A DNA stretch of 64,000 nucleotides, taken from contig JAMPIV010012263.1 in assembly GCA_024509875.1 (NCBI GenBank), positions 20,607 to 84,606 of the forward strand, read 5' to 3'. The notes beneath the pieces were generated by a model, which saw only the letters and a program-made list of their open reading frames with translations, made no database searches and was not told where the DNA came from. Numbering within the stretch: position 1 is the stretch's first letter; each line of letters opens with the position of its first letter. This stretch comes from Oreohelix idahoensis. Its lineage: Eukaryota > Mollusca > Gastropoda > Stylommatophora > Oreohelicidae. This document shows, one piece after another, positions 9,910-19,873 of the stretch. The translations under genes were made by a program, and so were the position numbers.

Positions 9910-10556
9910 TATAACAGTTTGGACATATGAAATAAGATATAAACATGACTGTTATAACAGTTTGGACATATGAGATAAGGTATAAACATGACTGTTATAA
10001 CAGTTTGGACATATGAGATAAGATATAAACATGACTGTTATAACAGTTTGGACATATGAAATAAGATATAAACATGACTGTTATAACAGTTTGGACATAT
10101 GAAATAAGGTATAAACATGACTGTTATAACAGTTTGGACATATGAGATAAGATATAAACATGACTGTTATAACAGTTTGGACATATGAAACAAGATATAA
10201 ACATGACTGTTATAACAGTTTGGACATATGAAATAAGATATAAACATGACTGTTATAACAGTTTGGACATATGAAATAAGATATAAACATGACTGTTATA
10301 ACAGTTTGGACATATGAAATAAGGTATAAACATGACTGTTATAACAGTTTGGACATATGAGATAAGATATAAACATGACTGTTATAATAGTTTGGACATA
10401 TGAAATAAGGTATAAACATGACTGTTATAACAGTTTGGACATATGAAATAAGGTATAAACATGACTGTTATAACAGTTTGGACATATGAGATAAGATATA
10501 AACATGACTGTTATAACAGTTTGGACATATGAAATAAGGTATAAACATGACTGTTA
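9910..10556. repeat. 43-bp minisatellite, 15 units
   Basis: Fifteen near-identical 43-bp head-to-tail units with core AACAGTTTGGACATATGA and ending AAACATGACTGTTAT. Variation is nearly confined to A/G at two or three sites (AAATAAG or GATAAG; AGATAT or AGGTAT). There are no spacers, so it is not a CRISPR-like array. It lies in the intron between exons D and E. Confidence 0.97.
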
Positions 10557-11179
10557 ATTATAGACTCATTTACACAAGAACTTTCCTTTTTATATTTTTT
10601 ATTTTTGGGTCACAGATTGCCAAATGCAATTTTGTGAGGGATTTTGGCAAAACTATAAGATCAATAACTGAATCACTGTTCAGGGCAGGGAAAAAGCTGC
10701 CATATCAATGGCCATACAAAGTGACTATGTTCAATACAGTGCCCAGAAAAAAAATCTCAATGAAAGGTAGCAAAATATGTACAGTATGATCCACAAGATG
10801 CATCTTTTCCTATGCGTTTTTGGGAAAATATACAGGAACGGTGCGCATTACATTGCGAAAGCTAAACTGAACACCCATTGAAAATTAAAAGAACACACAT
10901 GCCTTTTAATTTTGTCATGGTTAATTGACTATAAGTCATGATCATTTTGATTACACAGATCCAATGAAATGGAATGACAACAAAATAAATCATGTCATCA
11001 TCAGGACACACACAGAAAGAGCACCTGATAATTTAATCCTGTCATTTTTTTTTAAAGCGGGTTACCTGCTAATTTTATAAACTAAATGATGACACAGGTA
11101 TAATGAATCTGTATAATTTTATAAACTAAATGATAATAAATGACACGACGTAAAAATCTATATAAAGTTATAAACTAAC
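10557..11179. other. Intron segment with a short internal duplication
   Basis: TTTTATAAACTAAATGAT occurs twice about 45 bp apart near 11,073-11,135. No coding signature is seen. It ends at the donor GTTAGT of exon D. Confidence 0.5.
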
Positions 11180-11470
11180 CTGACATATGGCAAGGGCCTG
11201 TCTGGCGGAGAACGACCTCTTTTTCTGCCAAATCTGTCTTCCCGGGGCCTTTCCCTAACGTCTCTATCTGGGTAGCCACCAGGAGGTCCACCACTCATGC
11301 CACCATAGTTGTTGTAGAAGCCACCGCCGCTACCACGATTACCTCCTCGCTGGTTGTAGTTGTTAGCACCACGATTATGATCATAGTTTCTGCCACCTCT
11401 GCGATAACCCTGGTCAAAGTTATTGTAACCTCCAGTACCCCTGACTGACACAGCACTCCTTGGCTGCTCC
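11180..11470 (-). CDS. ZC3H18: ZC3H18 exon D (Gly/Arg/Tyr/Asn-rich)
   Basis: This is a 291-nt minus-strand exon with acceptor AATATTTCAG and donor GTTAGT. The translation is EQPRSAVSVRGTGGYNNF, then YRRGGRNY, NYNQRGGNRGSGGGFYNNY and GGPPGGYPDRDV, ending GRSPPDRPLPYVR. RGG and RGGN motifs suggest an RNA-binding, arginine-methylatable low-complexity segment. Phase matches exon C (2+1 nt) and exon E (2+1 nt). Vertebrate ZC3H18 lacks such an obvious Gly-rich block at this point as far as I recall, so it may be lineage-specific. The reading frame and splice sites are clean. Confidence 0.8.
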
Positions 11471-11516
11471 CTGAAATATTGTTACAATAAATTAACACAT
11501 TATCCTGTGCAGTTCC

Positions 11517-11550
11517 TGGGGGGAGTGGGGGGTGGGGGGGGGGAGAGAGA
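11517..11550. repeat. G-rich homopolymer tract at end of the mirrored region
   Basis: Runs of G interrupted by single A/T, just upstream of exon D on the minus strand. Similarity to the inverted copy at the right of the window (about 63,513 onwards) ends at this tract. Confidence 0.8.
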
Positions 11551-11554
11551 CTGA

Positions 11555-11695
11555 AGTAAAAGAGAAAGACCTTAGGCATGTCATACAAGGAGACAAATAT
11601 GATGTTGTGCATGTGGCGGAAACCTTATCATGTAAAACAGTTTGCTACAGAAACTGTCAGACTAGCTGATGTGAGCATGTGTAGCATAATTTCTG
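11555..11695 (+). repeat. R1 dispersed repeat, copy 4
   Basis: R1 blocks in forward order: GAGAAAGACC, GGCATGTCATACAAGGAG, GTTGTGCATG, GGAAACCTTATCATGTAAAA and GATGTGAGCATGTG. Mirrored near 63.3-63.5 kb. Confidence 0.55.
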
Positions 11696-11784
11696 CAATA
11701 TTGTCTGTTCCTCTGATTCTTGGTCTTCCCCACGTCTTGAAACCAGATCTTGCTATTGTTGAAGGCACACAGTAGTAGTTGATC

Positions 11785-12250
11785 AGGTTCTTCTTCTTCT
11801 TCTTCCTCATTCGTCCTAAAAAGGACGTTGGTTGCGTTGTGTCCGTTTACAGCGATATTTGCTCCTTTCGGCCGACTTCAGCACAGCATTTTTTGGGGCC
11901 GAGTTAGCCTTCCCTCTTCGATCCCTACTCTCTCAGCCAGACTGCAGTGATGCAGCCTGTTTCCAGGACCACCACTTGGAGGTGGAGTAGGGTCTTGGTC
12001 AGCTCTGGTTTGCTGACCCTGATGCAAGCTGTTGTTGCGTCTTTGGTCCCAGGTTCCATTGATCAGGTTCCATTCTCATGGAAGGTCAAACCACTTTATT
12101 TTCTGTCGATGTTTTTGATGCAGGATATAGCTCCTAAAATTTTTCTGTTGTGATCATTTCTCATTATATCTCTCATGTTCTTTAACTTGCTGAGGCTTGG
12201 CACAGAAACCCTTCTCAGCATATTGAAACTTTTGACAGACCAGGATATCT
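11785..12250 (-). mobile_element. LINE 3' end with AAG-repeat tail
   Basis: Minus-strand frames give EWNLIDQWNLGPKTQQQLA, then a KWWSWKQAASLQSG motif followed by RGKANSAPKN. The element ends with TTTTTAGGACGAATGAGG followed by (AAG)n at about 11,789-11,806. The translation has stops, so this may be a 3' ORF end plus UTR. The mirrored copy at 62.8-63.26 kb shows the same order. Confidence 0.55.
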
Positions 12251-12655
12251 GGACAAAACTGTTGATTTATGTAAATAATGTAGCAACATTTTTCACAAAC
12301 TATTTTTTTCAGACTCTAAATTAAAAGTCCTGTAGCACAGGATCTATGAAAGTTATTAAAAATTGAAAACCATTAAAAAATATAATGATGAACTTTCCAA
12401 TCAAATTGTAACTCAAACAGAAAATAAAGAAGCCGTAGTTAATTGAAATACAGCATTAAATCCAATGAGGTCAGCTACCACAGCAGCAAATGACACTGAA
12501 CCATTAAACTGTTATGTATGAATTATTACTCCTGTAGGTTTAACATGTATTTTTATCAAAATCCTGCAAATATTTATGACACTAGCATTTCATTGTAGCT
12601 CTTTCCTGCAAATACAGCTCCTTTCTATTCCCATTTTTGTCTAGTTCATTTCTAT
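12251..12655. other. Intron segment, nothing recognised
   Basis: AT-rich intron between exons C and D; no feature supported on either strand. Confidence 0.45.
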
Positions 12656-13150
12656 TTCATCATCACCCTTCAGCTCCCTAAGGAGAATAAGCCATCCACA
12701 AACTTATGCCAGGTCTTCCTGTCTTGTGCCATCTGCTCAAGGTCTTTCCATATCTTTTTCATGTCTGTCTCCATTTGTCTTTTCCATGTCTTCTTCATGT
12801 CTGTCTCCATGTGTTCTTTGGGCTTCCCCTACCTCTCTTACACTAGGGGGTTCCAGAATGCAACCAACAAGTTTCCTCAATGTGTGTCCTATCCATCTCC
12901 AGAGTCTTCTCATCTCTTTTTCGACTGGTACTTGTCTGATTCTTGTCATCAGTTCCACATTAGTGATCTAGCCAATCCACTTCAATCCTTCTATTTTACA
13001 CATGCATCGTTTCTGTTATTTTTCTATTTTGTTTTTTTTCCTTGCACACTTGCTTGGTTTTTTGCCTTGAAAAGTGTTTATATATACTTCTACTGTTTCT
13101 TAATTTGGCTCCTTATAACTGACATGTTCCAACCACCTCAGTCTGTTTGA
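12656..13150 (-). mobile_element. RTE-like LINE 3' end (minus strand)
   Basis: The minus strand reads MRRLWRWIGHTLRKLVGCIL, then SVREVGEAQRTHGD and finally KTWHKFVDGLF followed by a CCTTAGGGAGCTGAAGG end. These are the same motifs as the fragment at 1,600-1,868. It contains a short internal duplication of the ATGTCTGTCTCCAT-TGT segment. It is arranged head-to-head with the plus-strand copy that follows. Confidence 0.7.
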
Positions 13151-13234
13151 TTCCACAATGCCGTCTATTAGTGATAATCTGTATAGGTCATATACAAATC
13201 AGACTCTTCATTTTAAATGTTAAATCAGTCTTTT

Positions 13235-13765
13235 TTTATGGCACTGAAACATGGAGGAAATAAAAAATGACATAAAAATAAAAGCTTTCATAGATAGGTG
13301 CTTGTGTAGAACAGAAGGATTGAAATGGTATGACACAATCACCAATCTTGAACTAATTATAAGAACCAGACTTCTGATCGCCAATCTTGAACTAATTATA
13401 AGAACCAGACTTCTGATCGCCAATCTTGAACTAATTATAAGAACCAGACTTCTGATCGCCAATCTTGAACTAATTATAAGAACCAGACTTCTGATCGCCA
13501 ATCTTGAACTAATTATAAGAACCAGACTTCTGATCGCCAATCTTGAACTAATTATAAGAACCAGACTTCTGCCAGAAGAAGATCAGATGAGAAGATACCA
13601 CTGGCGATGGATAAGACATGCTTTGATGAAACTCGCTGATAGCATTATAAGGCCACCCTTGTTATGGAATCCCCGGGGTTAAGAGAGAAAGAGGGACCAA
13701 AAGACATGAATGCTTCGATGCAAGGAGTCTAGCTGCAGTGGTTGTAGATCCTTGCTTCATAGACA
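13235..13765 (+). mobile_element. RTE-like LINE 3' region containing a 39-bp array
   Basis: A forward ORF (13,251-13,682) starts with FIDRCLCRTEGLKWYDTITN, passes through six in-frame 13-residue repeats and ends with QMRRYHWRWIRHALMKLADS followed by WNPRG. The outer parts are normal LINE ORF2 C-terminus. The repeats replace what should be a single copy of the segment before the RxRHWRWIGH motif. Confidence 0.8.
13343..13572. repeat. 39-bp minisatellite inside LINE coding sequence
   Basis: 5.9 virtually identical units of 39 bp (core CTTGAACTAATTATAAGAAC). The unit keeps the LINE frame (13 codons, NLELIIRTRLLIA). At 22,650-22,675 the same LINE segment exists once (GAACCCATGACAAGAACCAG), so the array arose by tandem amplification of LINE sequence. 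Confidence 0.95.
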
Positions 13766-13892
13766 GCAAAATGGAAATGACTTTGTGAGAAAATATAAAT
13801 AGTCACTTAGAGGTAACATGCTAAAGAAACATGCAGTTCAGTGAAGAAGTTAACAACATGTAAAATTAATATTATCCTATTACAATTTCCTT

Positions 13893-14165
13893 GGGAGCCA
13901 CGGTAGCATAGTGGTTGGTGCACTGGATACCTAGCTCAGTGGTCCATGGTTCGATCCCCAGATGAGGTGAGATTTTTTTAGGCCGCAAACGGCTCCTGGG
14001 TCGACCCAGCCCCAATTGGGTACCAGAGCAACTTCTGGGAAGGTTAAGGCGGCCGGTGTGATGCTGACCACATCACCCCTAGTATGCAGATGGTCAAGAA
14101 AATATGGGCCTAACACCATATTCCCAATATGCCTCAATGGGCGTGTAACGGGATCCTTTACCTTT
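13893..14165 (+). mobile_element. tRNA-derived SINE with 13-bp target duplication
   Basis: The head has pol III boxes: an A-box-like TAGCATAGTGGTTGGTGCA and a B box GGTTCGATCCC about 34 nt further on, followed by a non-tRNA body (GGGTCGACCCAGCCCCAATT) and a T-rich end. It is flanked by perfect copies of TTACAATTTCCTT at 13,880-13,892 and 14,166-14,178. The element lies about 33-46 nt downstream of the donor of exon C. A noisy inverted copy is at 60.79-61.08 kb. Confidence 0.93.
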
Positions 14166-14210
14166 TTACAATTTCCTTAGGTTAAAGAAATAATTATTTC
14201 AAAGACATAC

Positions 14211-14279
14211 CGAGACGGAGACACGTATCGATCTTGCCTGTCTATGCCTGGAGGTGCAGGCTGCGGGGACCTAGATCTG
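14211..14279 (-). CDS. ZC3H18: ZC3H18 exon C (69 nt)
   Basis: A small minus-strand exon between acceptor TATGATTTCAG and donor GTATGT. With neighbouring phases it encodes SRSRSPQPAPPGIDRQDRYV followed by SPSR. Phase joins are exact on both sides (AG+C before it and CG+G after it). The RSPQP element recalls the RSPQPP motif of vertebrate ZC3H18. The right-arm counterpart at 60,666-60,741 is 76 nt and frame-broken. Confidence 0.82.
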
Positions 14280-14394
14280 CTGAAATCATAAATATTTTTA
14301 AATTAATAATTATGAAACAAATGCCAATGACATTCATAACACATACAACAATACTGTATTATCATTCTCCAGCTCCCTGTGAAATATAGGCCTT

Positions 14395-14800
14395 GAACAA
14401 AGTCACACCTAGCCATCCTATCTTGAACTATATGTTAAAGTGCTTCTCTTTTCTTTATCCCTTTTTTAGATCTGTCTCCAATACCCTTCTCACTGTGTTG
14501 TTGGGTCTCCCACAATTTCTTTTACCTTGAAGGTTCCAGAACAAGATCTGCCCTGTAATGCTATCAGCTAGATTTCTCACAGTCTGCCCTAATAAACACC
14601 TATGACGTTTCTTCCCCTCTTGTTCCACTGGTAGCTGTTTAGTTCTACAACAGTCTTCTTGACACACCATTTTAATCATTCTATTATTCACCAGTGCAAT
14701 GAAAACCCATCTTTCATGTTGTTTTCTTATTCTGATATCACTATACAAGAGTTTCGTAACATGTGGTCCAAGGACGCCTTGAAGGTCCATGAATATATTC
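14395..14800 (-). mobile_element. RTE-like LINE 3' end (minus strand)
   Basis: A minus-strand ORF (14,455-14,790) contains VTKLLYSDIRIRKQHERWVF, then RTKQLPVEQEGKKRHRCLLG, a TVRNLADSITGQ motif and a CGRPNNTVRRVLETDLKK ending. It is equivalent to the RRRHWRWIGHTLRK ... NTWRREL segment of the family but diverged. A short ORF tail reaches the 31-bp array region. Confidence 0.65.
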
Positions 14801-14879
14801 TAGGGGGTCCATATACATAACCTAAAATATTATTTTAACATTTTTAATTATGCTTTTATGTACATTTTTTCCCCAAGAA

Positions 14880-15172
14880 GGGACCCAGAGCCTTCATCAG
14901 ACAACAAGAAGGGACCCAGAGCCTTCATCAGACAACAAGAAGGGACCCAGAGCCTTCATCAGACAACAAGAAGAGACTCAAGAGCCTTCATCAGACAACA
15001 AGAAGGGACCCAGAGCCTTCATCAGACAACAAGAAGGGACCCACAGCCTTCATCAGACAACAAGAAGGGACCCAGAGCCTTCATCAGACAACAAGAAGGG
15101 GCCCAGAGCCTTCATCAGACAACAAGAAGGGACCCAGAGCCTTCATCAGACAACAAGAAGGGGCCCATGGGA
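14880..15172. repeat. 31-bp minisatellite, 10 units with variant units
   Basis: Ten 31-bp units with core GACCCAGAGCCTTCATCAGA. Unit 4 carries GAGACTCAAGAGCC, unit 6 carries CCCACAGCC, and units 8 and 10 begin GGGGCCC. Three overlapping forward ORFs rich in Gln, Ser and Arg follow from the 31-nt period and are not genes. The inverted array at 59.57-59.90 kb has ten units with the same variants in the same order. Confidence 0.96.
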
Positions 15173-15204
15173 CAAAAAAGTAAAGAAAGTTTGCACTCTA
15201 CATT

Positions 15205-15430
15205 CCTCCATCCCCTGGGTAAGTTCCCAGGGGTCTCTGAGGAGACAAAGAAAGAATATGTCTCCTGCTCCCTCAGACATATCATACAACATAACTAATA
15301 GGAGGTTGTGCTTTGGATTGGCAACCTCATCATGTAAAAAAATGCTCCAAACAACCACAGCTGCAAGAGCATGAATGCTTTAGTGCAGGCCTCCTGCATG
15401 TGGGGGCCAGCTCAACTAGTGACTCCATGA
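15205..15430 (+). repeat. R1 dispersed repeat, copy 5 (best preserved)
   Basis: Contains GAGGAGACAAAGAAAGAATA, GCTCCCTCAGACATATCATA, GGAGGTTGTGCTTTGGATTG, GCAACCTCATCATGTAAAA, AAGAGCATGAATGCTTTAG and GCAGGCCTCCTGCATGTGG. This is the fullest copy and defines the family in this window. Confidence 0.65.
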
Positions 15431-15559
15431 GGAGTAAAAAGGAAAATGAGATGATCAGACATTCCTCTAACTTTGTCTACCATGGCTGTCTTCTTTTTTC
15501 TTCACTTTCAGACGTCAACTTGAATATTTTCACAGAAAGCAGTGGTCAGCTTCAGGCTG

Positions 15560-15762
15560 TTGGTATCTGCGTAGAGTTGGTATCTGCGTAGAGTTGGTAT
15601 CTCAGTCGAGTTGGTATCTCTGTAGAGCTGGTATCTCCGTAGAGTTGGTATCTCTGTAGAGCTGGTATCTCCGTAGAGTTGGTATCTGCATAGAGTTGGT
15701 ATCTCAGTCGAGTTGGTATCTCTGTAGAGCTGATATCTCCGTAGAGTTGGTATCTCCGTAGT
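15560..15762. repeat. 17-bp minisatellite, 12 units
   Basis: Twelve 17-bp units of the form TTGGTATCTCCGTAGAG with variants GCGT, CAGTC, CTGT, CCGT and GCAT. The order of variants partly repeats (CAGTC-CTGT-CCGT occurs twice), suggesting higher-order duplication. Minus-strand 'YRDTNSTEIPTL' ORFs are a consequence of the repeat. Confidence 0.93.
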
Positions 15763-16165
15763 TTTTCCAGGAATGTTAATGGTGACAGCCATTATGTGCT
15801 ACCAAGATACCACTCCACATCTTACAGGCGTGTTTCTAGAAGTGCAACCTGGCCATTAAATTCCACATTTATTCTTACCTTTTGTCTTTTTTCTATGGAA
15901 GGATTTTCAGACCTAATGAACTCTCATCTACTATTATTGTCATTTTGTCTGACATCTGGTTTCAGTTATGGAATAAACTGGGAAGGTCAAGCTGTTCTGC
16001 TACAGTCCAAGCAATTAAATTTCTCATGGCTGATGGATGTTTTCATAATCTAATCTATAATTAGAAACGGCTACAAGAGGCAACCCTGCAGTACTCCATT
16101 TCATATTTCAAAGAATTCTGTCCTTCATAATGTCCTCATATGTTTTTCTTATTAGGTCAATGAAC

Positions 16166-16973
16166 ATCAAGAGCAGTGTTTCTCAACCCTGATAGTAGCA
16201 ACTCCCCCTTTTGACAACTAATATTTTTAAAAGCCCCCCCCCCCCCCCCCAATCCCTTGCTCTTTATCGTGTAGACACAAACACACACACATATACATAT
16301 ATTCCACCATACTTTTAAAAAAGCAATGCAATTAATGAGTTATCTTTTCTTTATAATATAAAGAAAAAGAGAAAGCACATGTATAAAAACATAGTTATAT
16401 TAAATATGTGTTTAAGTACGGAATTACATACACCACAAGTTCATTTTTTGGCAGGGACACGTGATTGTGGGGAGAATGTTTTGGGAGGGAGTTGTGCTGT
16501 GGAAGAGGACAGAGTAGGGAAGGGGCTGTGATGTGTTCACGGGCTAATCAATGTTTGACGGGAATGTGTTTCCAGAAGAAAATATTTTTCGAGAGTGGAG
16601 TGAGAAGGTTAGCTTGGGTGTGTCGAGAGGCTAACGAATATTTCGAGTGTTGAAGGTACATAAATCTCCGCCTACTGTCTCCTGACAATGGTAATATCCC
16701 AGGTACTAAAATTTTGCTTTTGGAATCCTTGAAACACTCCATGGGACGCAGGTCAAATAAAAACTATCGTGTTACAAGCTATGCGAAGGGGAATATCTTT
16801 TGTAATTGTTTCATATTGATTCTTGTAAAAATGTACACAACGCCCCCCTGAATGGAAGTAGCCACCCCCCAATTGTTGCAACCCATCAGAATACCCCCAG
16901 CACTTTTGAAAACGCCCCCCCCCCCCCCCCCCAAGGGGTGGTAACGCCCCTATTGAGAAACACTGATCTAGAG
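16166..16973. mobile_element. Non-autonomous hAT element with 8-bp target duplication
   Basis: The element proper is 16,174-16,965 (792 bp). The left end CAGTGTTTCTCAACC and right end GAGAAACACTG form inverted termini of the hAT type. Flanks ATCAAGAG (16,166-16,173) and ATCTAGAG (16,966-16,973) are an 8-bp target duplication with one mismatch, the length usual for hAT. Poly-C tracts lie just inside both ends. No transposase is encoded. The noisy inverted copy is at 57,474-58,365. Confidence 0.88.
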
Positions 16974-17859
16974 GATTCTGTTGTGTTGCAGTCTTTTATT
17001 TTTAAAATATTATTATATTATTCTTGAGTTGTTCTGAATGTCAAATCTTCATTGCTGCAACCGTGGGTTCACCATTTCATTATGGCAGCTCTGTTCGTTA
17101 GTAATTCTTCAATAAATAGGTCATATTACATTTCATTAGTCTTGATTTATTCTATTACTGTTCTAGGCGAATTATTGTTCAGAAACTGTTTTATAAATTA
17201 ACTGTATTTTCAAACCAACGAATAATCACTGCCAACTTGCAGTTGAATCAATTCTCAAACAAGTTCAGTGAACCAAGTCTGTTATTGACGCCTGTCCAGA
17301 CATTTTAATCATAACAGGATTCATCTATGATGATCCACGAATAAATTACAACATTGGGATTCTATAGTTCATATCTGAGTCAGCATCAAGCTAATATATG
17401 CCCTTACTGTTCTTTGCATACAACATCATGCATCGACCACGACCGTTAAAATATTGTTCTGTCAAGTTCATAATTTTCTTGAACGATATACCGATTACAT
17501 TTATTTAAAATATAATCAATGATGTCTACAGACACATAACCTTTAGTACACTACGGTGTGGTTTAAAAACTCACACTTAGAAGGTCATACACATCCAACG
17601 GCCGCAAGGCACGTACAAAGACTGTAATGGTTACTAAGTCTTTCGCATCATCATTCACTACGCATAACGTTTAAGTATATCTAGTTGGGATGCTGAATGG
17701 TGTAATCACCGCAGCTAAAAGAAAACCCAACAAGATGTTTACACATGAAAAACATGCAGCAGTCCTCAACAGATTATATGCCGCCTGATACAGCTGGTCA
17801 GACTTGCATTATAACAAAGTTGTTTATCTGATAACTTAAGGTAGATAATGTAAGCTATC
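16974..17859. other. Intron segment, nothing recognised
   Basis: AT-rich part of the long intron between exons B and C. No gene, array or transposon signature was supported. Confidence 0.45.
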
Positions 17860-18025
17860 ATATGTCTGAATTACACAGAAATAAAAGGTGACAGCGGAGA
17901 ACGCAAAAATTTCAAAAAAAGAATGTAATTCAACTAAATATCATACATCTGCATTACACAGAAAGAAAAGGTGAAAGCAGAGAATGCAAAAATGTCACCC
18001 AAAAAATGTAACTCGATTAAAACAT
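17860..18025. repeat. Tandem duplication of ~80 bp
   Basis: Two adjacent diverged copies share TACACAGAAA, AAAAGGTGA-AGC, GAGAA-GCAAAAAT and AATGTAA-TC. The copies differ at about one base in six. Confidence 0.65.
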
Positions 18026-18785
18026 GATCACCATCTCCGTCTTTCACTATTTGTGGAGCAAGGATCCACTACGGTAGATGGCTCTCTTGAGAAAGTCTAC
18101 GTCAAAGCACATGCTCATGCTGTGGTTGGCTTCTGTATCAATTTGTTTTGCAAGTTACAAGCATTTTGCAAACCTTATTTTATTAGTTATCTGTTATGAA
18201 TGAGGGAGCAATAGTCCTTATGTTTTTTTTTGGTCTGCTCAGAGACCCCCACTACCTAAACTCAGCAATCATAAAAAAAAGAAACAGCCAACATTAACTG
18301 TTGTAAAGGAGAAAAGGATATTGATTCAGAGACTAAAATTTCTATAAAGGACACAGATATATTTCACCTTAGAGCTTATCACTTAATTTCTCCACATCTC
18401 AATAAAATAATGAAACTTTCAATTCAAAACTGTGAAATAATGCAACCATTAACAAATCACAGAGACCAATAAAACACACCTAAAAAAAAAACCCATATAA
18501 CTAGTTCAACATTTTCATGAAACAAACAAAATCCTCTTCCTGCAAATATTTCTGTTAACAGATGCTCTATAAATGGCAAGATGTAACTTCTAATCAAACA
18601 AACATTTCAAAACAAACATGGAAATAACACAACTTTCCAGACAAAATCAACCTAAAATACTTTGTAAGTCAATGACAGCTCACTAAAAACATCAAATGTA
18701 GTACCAAGAAAACAAAGTATAGAAATCATCAAAACTTTTTTTTTTCAACTATACCACTTCTGAGGGGCAATGGTAACATGATTGA
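18026..18785. other. Intron segment, nothing recognised
   Basis: A forward 71-codon ORF at 17,984-18,199 lacks family resemblance and is broken in the inverted copy. It is probably chance. Confidence 0.4.
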
Positions 18786-19180
18786 TTAGAGATGATGATT
18801 ACAGATGGCAAACAAGACAAGACTGACCAGAGATGATTGTTATAGATGACAAACAAGACATGAATGATGGTTACACATGAAAAACAAGACATGATTGATC
18901 AAAGATAATAATTAATTTGACAAACAAGATTGATTGATCAGAGATGATAATTACAGATAACAAAGACAATTGATGAGAGATTATAATAACAGATGACAAA
19001 TAATACATGACCGATCAGAGATGATTACAAATGACAAGACAAGATTGACCAGATGATGGATGACAAACAATACGTGACTGATCAGAGATGATGATTACAG
19101 ATGACAAAAAACATATGACTGATCAGAGATGATGATTACAGATGACAAACAACATATGACTGATCAGAGATGATAAAATC
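18786..19180. repeat. Degenerate tandem repeat (GATGATGATTACAGATGACAAAC)
   Basis: About eight irregular units of roughly 45-50 bp built from GACTGATCAGAGATGATG and ATTACAGATGACAAACAA. It is much older and less regular than the other arrays. The inverted counterpart is at about 54.77-55.23 kb. Confidence 0.75.
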
Positions 19181-19873
19181 ATAACATGATGATCTGCAAA
19201 GTCCAACTATATTTCATTTATCTGAAATTTAGCATGTTCTGACAAAATCAGTAATTTGTTTGGCTCATCTGATTTTGAGGAAAGCACAAAAAAACCTTGA
19301 ATTTCATTCATATTACAGACAATCCCACACATACATAATATGTGAATTATGAAAACTAGGACATTTGCATGCATCTTTTCCCATACGCCCAATTTTGTAC
19401 TGTATTAAATTTCCGAGTTAGTTTTATTTTATGCAACTGACCCTAGTCTGCAACTTTTAGCCATATAGCAAAAATCTGCAACTTGCAGAGCAGCTAAGAT
19501 TAGGTTGATGTGTATGACACAGAAGAGTTAACTGTATCATATTGTACCGAATTACCGAATAAAGGCTTTAGTGAGTTAGAAGCAGGCAGGTTGCAGAAGC
19601 CACTCAGGCTGAGCCATCTCTAGAACCAGATCAGTCCTGACATTTTATTACTAAAGAAATGACACTTGCATTCCCTGAGATTGCACCAGCAATGGGGTTA
19701 TTTGAGAAGGTGGATTCCAATTGGAGTGAGTCATGGACAATTAGTGAACAAGTAGGGAAGGCACAAGAGGCCATAGAGATGTGGTTTTACTGAAGAATGT
19801 TAAAAATAGCATGGACAGACAAAAAGTGTAATGAGGGTGTCCTGAAAGAGGCTAATGCGCAAAGGAAACTTAT
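19181..19873. other. Intron segment, nothing recognised
   Basis: No feature supported on either strand. Confidence 0.4.

Noticed and set aside
9910..10556. CRISPR-like array
   Set aside because: Repeats are contiguous with no unique spacers, and the context is an animal intron.
13893..14000. tRNA gene
   Set aside because: A and B boxes are present but the sequence does not fold into a full cloverleaf and continues into a SINE body with a target duplication.
14850..15374. Gln/Ser/Arg-rich 146-174 codon ORFs
   Set aside because: Overlapping frames of a 31-bp minisatellite. The period rotates the frame, so every frame looks open.
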